64,000 nt of DNA from Trebouxia sp. TZW2008 (Eukaryota > Chlorophyta > Trebouxiophyceae > Trebouxiales > Trebouxiaceae): NCBI GenBank assembly GCA_002118135.1, contig BDIU01000264.1, forward strand, positions 248,001 through 312,000, read 5' to 3'. A model generated the notes under the pieces. That model ran no database searches and had not been told where the DNA came from. It saw only the letters and a list, made by a program, of their open reading frames with translations. Shown here piece by piece: positions 56,201 to 64,000 of the stretch; the first letter of the stretch is position 1; every line of letters begins with the position of its first letter. A program made the position numbers and the translations under genes.

Positions 56201-59200
56201 AATGTGGATGCGTCTTTCCAGCAAAGGCTTGCAACGCATTTCAATTGCCAAAGCCTACAGCATATATAATGCATGTGTAAGCAATTGTAAAGCCTGATAT
56301 CACAAAGCAGATGATGTTGCTGCTGCAGCATAACCCTTCTGCAGCATGTGTAGTGGCCGAACCCGCAAGCAATGGGCAGCAATCCACATTTGCATAGACA
56401 AGTTGACTCATAGACGCATTGCTTCCCAAACATTAGCAGCAAGCTACAGCTGCAAAACCCTTGCTGAATGAAAGTGAGACAGGTCACACGTTGTGACATG
56501 CATAAAGGCAGGTTGATCAAAGTACCTGCTGCTCGCGGCACAGTGTGCTGAACAGGTCCAAGGTCTGAGTGTAGTTGGACACGATGACAATGCGGTCACT
56601 GGTCTCAGTACGCAGGACCTTCAGCATGCGGGCCATGAGGGCAAACTTGCCAGACAGCAGCTCCCAACCCAGGGCAAGGCTCCCCCTGCCTGCCCTCCCA
56701 TTGTCAAACAGCCCCGGTGGGAAGAACTCACCGCAGCCCTGGACCAGTCAACCAATAAATTCATCATTCCATTGAATAAGTTCATAAATGAATGGACGGA
56801 GGATGCATGGCTGCGTGTGTTGGGTAAGACGTCATGGGTGCAAGCGTGACTGTCACATCATCAAGGCAGCAGTCATTGCATCTCTGTGCAAGGGCATGAT
56901 TGAAGCTACATAAGCGAGCATACAAGGCCCATGGCTGATGTGACATGCAGGTGCATTGAACAGCAGAACACATGACATGACCGCAATGCTTCAATAGTGA
57001 TTGTATGTCTGTGAGAATGTCTATTCGACACTTGATCGATGTTGGAGTTCAGTCAAACGTCTGTAAGACATGAACAAATTTGTCAATTTGCATCACACAA
57101 TTGCTGTAGAGTGGCTGTACCTCAAAACCTTCTGCAACTCCTGCGTCCTTGTTGACATGATGCAAGGCATCATAGATCAGCTTGGGGTGGTTGCACAGCT
57201 TCTTCAGGTTTGTGATAGCGGGCAGGACACCCACAGACTTCTGGCCTGATACCAGGTTGCGGGCTGCCTTGGACTTCAGGAAGTGACCGTATAGATCACG
57301 CTGAAGGTCTGTCAGCTTGCAGCAAACCACCTCAATAACCTGCAGGTAGGTGAATGACATTGTGCGCATACAGCTCACAGTGCTTTCTACATAACTGTCA
57401 GAATGGGTTGCTTACATGTCCTTGATTCGTGGTGCGCTGGTAGCGCTAGCTCAGCGAAGAGGTGCTAGATAGCTTGCATTGCATCATAGCTGCTCACAAG
57501 CCAGACATGAGCATGCTTATCATAGCAAGACAAGGAGATAGAGATGATGATGATGATGCATGCATAACAGTTGTCCTGTGTTGGTACTGGTGTTGATCTT
57601 GGGCGATGGACGTTCAGACAGTATAGTGTTGGTGTACCTGAAAAGAAAGTCGTTGCAGTGCTGGTTTCACAACATGCTGAAGGTGGCAAGAGAATGAGCT
57701 GGACATGACACATGTATTGACATCATTGCTACGCTGATAATGGTGCTGACCTTGGGAGGCAGATGGTCTGACAGAATGGTGTTGGTGCGTCTGAGGATGA
57801 AGTCATTGCAGTGCTTGTTCATCTCCTCCTGGCGCTCTGCAGCAAGCTGCACCTCCTTGTCAGTGGCCCCAGGCTCCCTGCCTGCCAGGATAGGCCTGTC
57901 GTAGTACCTTCTGAAGTGAGCAGGGCTCTCAAACACCTTGGGGTTGCAGAAGCTGGCCATAGCATAGAACTGCATGACAAACGATGCATTAGTACACTAA
58001 TGATGTGGTTCTGGAAGCTCCGTGTCTGTGGGCAGGGGCTATGGATGAAGCACTCACAAGTCCAGCTGACTCCAACAGCACCGGCATGTACTGTGTGCCT
58101 ACAAGACACCATGCCAATGACAGGCCTCTTGAATACCTTGGGGTTGTACAAGCTTTTATGGCATAGAAGTGCATGATCAAGTTGCGCTGGCTGCAACAGC
58201 ACCAGCAGAAGCTGCTCACCCATAAGACTACATTAACATGATGATGCATGAAGTTTTCTTGTCATTTTACTGATAAGGACTCTCAATACAAGGACATTTT
58301 CAGTGCAAGGACAATGCAATTGAAGACCCATCAACACATTCTGACAGCAGTGATGCCTCTTAGTGAGGACAAATTGTTATGAGAGCAAGTTTCTTAGCCC
58401 CCAAAGCAGCTGTTGTAAACAGACAACACTGTATGTCATCGTCAGATTTGTACAGTGCTGCTGACATCAAAGTGCAAGTGACAGGCCTGAACAAAGTGTT
58501 CAAGTAAATGCACTCACCTCATCCAAGTTGTTCTGAACTGGCGTCCCTGATAGAAGGATACGTCGCTTGCACTTCAGGCTGCCCAAAGCCTGCATTGCAT
58601 GATATTCAGCATGTTGCACAGCCGCATTCAGTTGCTACAGACTGCTTACAGACAAGAGGCCATGCCTCTGATAGGTCCATGCAGCGCTGCTGACACATAA
58701 AATACTGTGCCATTGACAAACACAGACAATGCTGCTTATGCTTCCAGAATGAGTGCTGGAAGCCAGGCAAGCTGGTTGTGCGGTCACATCTCTTGGAGAC
58801 TCAGCCTGTGAGCATGATCTGAATCTGTCATGAGCTTCACCTTGTTTGTCAGAGTCCTGCACAGACAAAGATACATGAATCATGGTATCCACTGCATGTA
58901 GCAAAGACAGCTGTGCACTATGCAAGATTGAGCCTTACTGGTCATTCTTGAGTCTGTGCGCCTCATCACAGATCAGCAGGTCGCAAGCTGTGTCACTCTT
59001 GAACTTGTCCGTGTGCAATCTGAAGGTCTCATATGACACAATGAGCACCTGCACAACACCACAAGCTTATAACAGCTTACAAACAGCATTACACCATTGG
59101 ACATACTGCAAGCAGCAGTAACACACTGATCAGCAAGCAGGATGGAGAGTGAGTAACTTCAAGACGGGCTGGCTGAAGCTAGGCATGTGAGCAACATACC

Positions 59201-61173
59201 TTGGCAAAGTTGCGGGGGCTCAGGAACTGGCTGATGCTATCAATGACATCATCTCTGGTGGACTCACACAGAGGAAGTGTTTGCAGGCGGCCCTGCAGGC
59301 ATCATCAGCACCTTGTTCAATATGTTAGCTTTGACACAAGCGCGAGCAGGAAGAGATATTCCCGTGTCCAACCCAGTGGGGTCGCTCGTCAAAGACAGCA
59401 TGAAGACGCCATGCACTCCCTTCACAGAGCTTTGAGGCTACTGATACAGTGGTAATTCAAGCACAGGTGCCAGATGTGTGACATTGCCAAATTGGGCTTG
59501 TTTTGAGAGCTTAGGTCACACCTTGAGCCATTTCTGGATTTCACTGTCCCAATTGCTGACCAGGCTGGTTGGACAGCAAATGATCACGCGCTTTGCTATG
59601 GGCTTGCCACCAAGCAGGTCATTGCCTGAGTTCAGCAAAGTCCACAGCAGCGTGATGCTTTGCAATGTCTTCCCCAGACCCATGTCATCGGCAAGGATTG
59701 CACCTGTAGAGCAGATTTCTCTGTTCGCACTATGTTTTGAGCGGTGGCACCTCTACTATGTCCTAAAATCAGTTAGATCATCGCAACTGTACCAGAATCC
59801 AATGCAGACTGAGAAGGATCCGTCTGTACATATACAGCCACAGAAGTCCAAAGCCTGCCTAGGAAGTGTATGTAAGGACTGGATAATGAGACAACGGCGC
59901 AAATTGGGACTCTGGCTGTACACTTTGCCAGCACTTCATGTTGGTAAGTTTTGTGTCCTCGTCCTGGAATCATCAGAGTTCCTGGGAGATCATGAAGTGC
60001 TACATGTTGGCAAGTTCACCTTGTCCAGTGTCTGATCTGAGTCCTGTGACACAGTCAAACAGGAACTGCACGCCCTCCCTCTGATGAGGCCTCAGCCATC
60101 TGGTGAGCATGGTGTCAACCACCACTGGGTCTGCAGTTGAGCCTTCTGGGGGCTCCCATACAACCAATGGCTCAATACCAGCAGGCAGCTCAATGACCTG
60201 ACAAAGAGCACAAAGAGACTGTAACTCAAGAGTGTGCTGATGCAACCATTCTCATTGCAGAACTCAATATCCAACCAGCATTGTAACAGTCAAAAAATGA
60301 CTTTTGGATATAAGGACACTCAGTACAAGGACATTTTCTTTGTAAGGACAATGCAATCCGGAATTCACCACTGCACTGCTATTGAGAAAGGGCTTGCAAT
60401 GTAGGGACGTCTCTTTGGATACCAATGCAGTTGTTATAAAGACAAAACACTGTATGAATGCTGCAATCAGACTTCTTAGTAAGTATATACTAGCATCTGA
60501 GCCTACCTCAGAGACCTTGGGTGGATCTATAACAGCAACAATTGGCACAGCTAGGGGAGCTTTGCAACCCCATGGCACAACCGTACGCCTTGCAAGAGCA
60601 CTTCTCTTCAGTGCCTGCAACAGTTGTGAAACTTGAGTTGCTTGTATGATCTCAAGAAGTGCTGTGAAACAAGGAAGGTGTGCTGTGATTGCAGCAACAG
60701 CAGCACCCTTGCCTGGGAAAAGCCACTTGTTGATGGGTGTGGTGACTTGAAAGGTTTCCTCAAGCACACTTGATCATGCTCCGTGACCTTGTACAGTTTT
60801 GGCAGCATAGACTTACGCTTGACCTCCAGGCTGCAAGACCATATCAAACAGTTTGATCATACAACTCAATGTTGCAAGAGCCATGCAGTCCCCTGCACTG
60901 ACCTTCCGCTGAGCATAGCAGCGATGTTTGCGTCCCTGCGCTGCTTGAGCTGCTCAGCGTCAAGCTCATCTTCTGAGTTTTCTGCACTAGTGCCATCTTC
61001 CTCGGCGGCGTCCTCGCTGGCATTAATGGACTGATCGCAGTCGGAACCTTCCTCTGCAGATGGAGTTTACCGTCGCAAGTGTTTGGTAGACTGCGTGGAG
61101 TTGACAGCCTCTTGTAAAGCTCACCTTCGCTATCACAGATGTGAGCAGAAGCGTCGTCCTCCCCATCCGACAT
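53261..61173 (-). CDS. RAD54: RAD54 homologous-recombination DNA translocase (SNF2 family)
   Basis: Predicted 968-residue Snf2 ATPase that works with RAD51 in strand exchange and nucleosome remodelling at breaks, in the nucleus. Minus-strand exons: 61173-61125, 61053-60903, 60830-60713 (GC donor), 60614-60507, 60197-60020, 59703-59522, 59292-59200, 59048-58939, 58856-58841 (16 bp), 58589-58518, 57969-57751, 57339-57121, 56738-56526, 56091-55923, 55652-55543, 55182-54964 (GC donor), 54562-54440, 54096-53956 and 53677-53261. All are in phase. Motifs: RKPFK and ARRTVVPWG in the N-terminus; [20 protein letters not shown] (K213); DEAHRLKND (about 321-327); [76 protein letters not shown]. All helicase motifs are intact. 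The C-terminal ~140 residues are Ser/Pro/Gln-rich and end in DDDDFV. A TGTAA on the minus strand near 53152-53156 could be the poly(A) signal. Confidence 0.96.
57585..57672 (-). repeat. Partial copy of the end of RAD54 exon 57969-57751
   Basis: The segment encoding [14 protein letters not shown] with its donor region recurs about 155 bp downstream, with several substitutions. It repeats the TTGCAGTGCTGGTTT and CCTG..GTGTTGGT order on the plus strand. Confidence 0.83.
58110..58185 (-). repeat. Partial copy of the start of RAD54 exon 57969-57751
   Basis: Upstream of the exon the intron repeats its 5' edge: [16 protein letters not shown] appears as FYAIKA.TTPRYS in a shifted, decayed form (CAACCCCAAGGTATTCAAGA). 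This exon therefore has edge copies on both sides. Confidence 0.82.
58262..58447. repeat. Dispersed repeat, copy 1
   Basis: About 185 bp similar to 60296-60472 in another RAD54 intron. Shared pieces include GGACATTTTC, GGACAATGCAAT and ACACTGTATG at the same spacing and orientation. The sequence contains several GGAC-type short repeats. It is not related to the exons, so this may be a small mobile element. Confidence 0.75.
60296..60472. repeat. Dispersed repeat, copy 2
   Basis: Matches 58262-58447 in the same orientation, about 70-75% identical by eye over its length. No terminal inverted repeats or target-site duplications could be fixed by eye. Confidence 0.75.
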
Positions 61174-61552
61174 GCCTTCAACGCCTGCCGCGGATCAACA
61201 GCAAAGCCACACCGAGAGCGATCGCGACAGTGCGTACCAGCGTACGACGGAAACTTGTCACGGTTACGCCCCGAAACCTCTCAAGTTGGCAACTGGCTTT
61301 CGAAATTTCGTAATTCGCTGCTTCTCCTGCAGATCCTCCCAGCGCTGCTCTTGGAGCTTGAGCCGGTTGCGTTGGACTGCGCGCATGACACACATCGATG
61401 TGCAAGCGTCGTTACGGCATGTCATGATTGCACATTGATGGCAGCACAGAATACGAGGCGACACTGATCTAAACCGTGCATGTCTAGTCGCAGTTTCTGC
61501 GCAACACACTAGACTGCGCACAGGTCTGGCATACTGTTGTGACCCGTAGTCT
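61174..61552. promoter_or_regulatory. Divergent CpG-rich promoter region between RAD54 and the GDPD-type gene
   Basis: About 380 bp separate the two start codons. The region from about 60950 to 61450 is strongly CpG-rich (many CGA, GCG and CGC) compared with the flanking introns. It must contain both transcription starts. No element was identified. Confidence 0.6.
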
Positions 61553-63819
61553 ATGGTCACGAAGCCAACGGGCCCAAGTCAAAGAAGGCAAAAGCATTTC
61601 TGGCAGTCTTCGAGTCTATGGCGTTACCTGCCAGTTCTTGGCATTGTGCTGTGCCTCTTGCTTTTTGCCTGGATAAAGGTAAGCATGGATTAAAGGGCTT
61701 CGTCTACCGCGCTGCTGCAATATTTCCTGCTCAAATCAGTCACGAGGTGCAATTCTGCCTTCAGGACTCTGCAGGCACAAGTGCCAGTGGCAAAGTCAAC
61801 AGAAGTCCTGCACAAAGTATGTCTGAAAAGGCAGGTTGACATGATGCTGTGACCGTTAGCAACTCAAGCCAATGGTCTGTAACGATGACGCAAATGCACT
61901 GCAGACCATAACAGTGCAGGCTTGGCAGGATCACTAGACTTAGATCAGTGCAAACACCTGCCACAGCTTCGCATATGTTCGCATCAGATGAAAGGCGTGA
62001 CCACCACCTGGGGCATGCTTGCAGCTTTGCGGTAAGCAACTTTCAGCATATGCCATGCGTCTGCACATATGTACAAAGTGGCAACAGCATCATGTTGCTT
62101 TTGGCAAGCAAGTCAAAAGCTGCATTCTGCAAGAACTGCTGCTGTAGAGAGCTGCCATTCGACTTGAGGCGTCCATTGCCTCTTCATAGACAGATATGCT
62201 TGCGTTCATGATATACTCTCAGCATGTGTTGGTTGTACATGCCCTCCATGTGGTGTGATGCTTTGCTGCTGCAGCTGGAAGTCCTCCAGCAGCTTATGTA
62301 CCAATGCAGGGAACTGTTTCAGATGGGTGTCAGATGCTTTGACATAGATATTATTACTACTTCAGATCAACAGCTCCTTGTTACGCATCCCAGGTCTCTG
62401 CAGGTACCCAACTCTTAGCGCTTTTACTTGCTTTGCTATTGTACTGATCTTGAGCAAGTGCAAAAAGCAGCTTCTGTCCTGTGCAGGATGTGCTTCAGCT
62501 CAGTCTACCCAATGACACAATAGCTGACTTCAATACGCACGATTACAGCTTGAGAACCATGCGTGAGCTGGGTGCCAATCTGACAGCATTTCCTTCTGCT
62601 GCTGAGGTGATTGCTCAACTGTTGTTGTGGCGCACTTCCCCTGTGTTGATGCAAGCGACGTCTGCTTTAGGGATTATTGACTGTTTGGGATTGTTCACGA
62701 GCTGACTTATGTTTGTTCACGTTTGAGCTTGGTGAGAGGCAAAGTTCACTTTGCCATCTGCAGTTTCTTGAGGAGTACGCTAGATTGATCAGACAGGCAG
62801 GCGCTGCAGATGATGCTTGGCATGGTTGGGATCCCCACAGGTGTGAAATTGTCTGTGACACTGCTGGACAGCCTACGTCCCCTGACCTTTCTGTGCTGTA
62901 GTAGCCTCAGAAAGCATGCAACTATGTCATTGCATGCCACCTGCAAAGCCCAGCAAGATTTGACAAGGCTTTCCAGACACAGTATGTCACAGACTGGTAC
63001 ATTGTACCATACAGTACTATTGTCCTGATGTGAGTCTGTTCCAAACATAGAGTGTTGCACGAAACATTGAGTCTGTATACCGGACAAATTTCTTATTATC
63101 ACGCAGGATGCCATTTGCATTTCTTGAACTTAAAGGTGCGGCGTACAATACGGATGCCATCGACTGGCTTTGGGCAGAAGTGTTGGAGCTTGGCATTGTC
63201 AAGCATGTGGCAATTTATGTGACTGATGATCGGCAGCCAGTCATGTTGGCTCACCAGACGCATTGGCAAGGATTGCTCGTGCGTGGCTTCAAGGTAATTT
63301 CACATGCTAGTGTGAGGCTGCAGTAATGACGCCTGTGTGCTGCCGCATTATATGCTGAGTGTGATGTCATGACGTGCAATCTGCTTAGTCAAAATTTGCC
63401 TTGCACAGCACAGATGCACACCTCAGCATGGCACATGTTGGCTCGCCACGCTCCATCCACGCACGCATATGCCCATGTGCAGTCATATCTCTGCAACATG
63501 TGCATCTACAAAGAGATACACAAATTTGCTCGCACGGGTCTGTGTTACGTTCTAGGATACACTGACAACGGAGGAGCAAGACAGTGTGGATGGCGAAGCC
63601 TTGAAGGCTTCTGCATTGTTGAGCTCCTCTATTAATCTGCCTGAGCCCTTCTACCGCCGCCTCAAGCAGACTGCCAAGCCAGTGTTCTCATGGGTTATTG
63701 ACAGCCCTCTGCAGCTCCGCACAGCGCTCAGCAGAAATGTAGATGGCATCATCAGCAACGACCCCTTCTTCTTGAAACTTGTGTTGAAAAGCTGGTGGAG
63801 GCGCTGCAGAGAAACATAG
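61553..63819 (+). CDS. Membrane-anchored GDPD-type (glycerophosphodiester phosphodiesterase) protein
   Basis: Predicted hydrolase of the PLC-like phosphodiesterase fold; relatives cleave glycerophosphodiesters to glycerol 3-phosphate. Secure exons: 61553-61678, 62275-62403, 62487-62606, 62764-62840, 63107-63293 and 63556-63819 (stop at 63817-63819), with 61775-61816 probable. One exon near 61918-62031 (ending GHACSFA before a GTAAGC donor) is likely, but I could not fix its acceptor in phase. Residues 1-42 carry a basic start and a single hydrophobic segment (LPVLGIVLCLLLFAW), a signal anchor. Family features: MGVRCFDIDIITTSDQQLLVTHP (acidic pair and His of the active site), FLELKGAAYN, and at the end VFSWVIDSP..LRTAL and VDGIISNDPFF. 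The usual E-x-D is D-x-D here. The N-terminal catalytic His-containing segment is the unresolved part. Confidence 0.85.
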
Positions 63820-64000
63820 CCTCAAAGGTGTGTGCAGGACTTTCTCAACAAAATGTATGGTGAATCACTTGAGTTCCGATCAGTCTGATGTTGTGTGATT
63901 GTGTCCCCTGTGCTGCCCACTTCTGGACTTCCTAGATTAGCGCGCAACCTTGTCTGTTGGTTCCATCTGTGGCACTCAATTTTTTGGCTTGGCACTGACA
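63820..64000. other. 3' flank of the GDPD-type gene
   Basis: Non-coding sequence after the stop codon up to the window edge. No signal was recognised. Confidence 0.5.

Overview
The window is nuclear DNA of a photosynthetic eukaryote, most likely a green alga (chlorophyte, possibly a trebouxiophyte; the species is not determined). It has intron-dense genes with GT-AG and a few GC-AG introns, plastid proteins (ClpS, a pheophorbide-a-oxygenase-type Rieske enzyme with a transit peptide, a plastid TPR-like protein) beside animal-type proteins such as a class I cyclic-nucleotide phosphodiesterase. I read exon structures by hand from splice sites, reading-frame phase and family motifs. All eight complete gene models except the first exons of the last one close in phase from start to stop.

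Layout: the 3' end of a ClpS gene (+, 1-538); a PAS-domain class I phosphodiesterase (-, 13418-2087, 17 exons); a membrane-anchored class 3 lipase resembling diacylglycerol lipases (-, 27250-15459, 15 exons); a PAO/PTC52-family Rieske oxygenase (+, 27656-31977, 10 exons); a long coiled-coil protein built from repeated exon cassettes (+, 32777-47126, about 26 exons); a plastid TPR-like protein (-, 50671-48075); a TBC1D13-like Rab GAP (+, 51158-52918); a RAD54 recombination motor (-, 61173-53261, 19 exons); and a membrane-anchored GDPD-type phosphodiesterase (+, 61553-63819). Three gene pairs are divergent and share short CpG-rich intergenic promoters (lipase/PAO, TPR/TBC, RAD54/GDPD). Introns and gene ends are CpG-poor and rich in TG/CA.

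The most unusual property is in the introns. Again and again an intron carries one to five decayed, tandem copies of the edge of the neighbouring exon. Copies of an exon's 5' edge (with its acceptor) lie in the intron upstream, and copies of a 3' edge (with its donor) lie in the intron downstream. The clearest case is six copies of the lipase exon before the FRGT motif, three of them spaced exactly 168 bp apart. The coiled-coil gene looks like the same process at full scale: phase-0 exons repeated as cassettes about 1.45-1.5 kb long.

Functionally the genes are unrelated housekeeping and signalling genes: plastid proteolysis and chlorophyll breakdown, cAMP/cGMP signalling, lipid hydrolysis, membrane traffic and homologous recombination. 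I found no tRNA or rRNA genes, no CRISPR array and no intact transposon.
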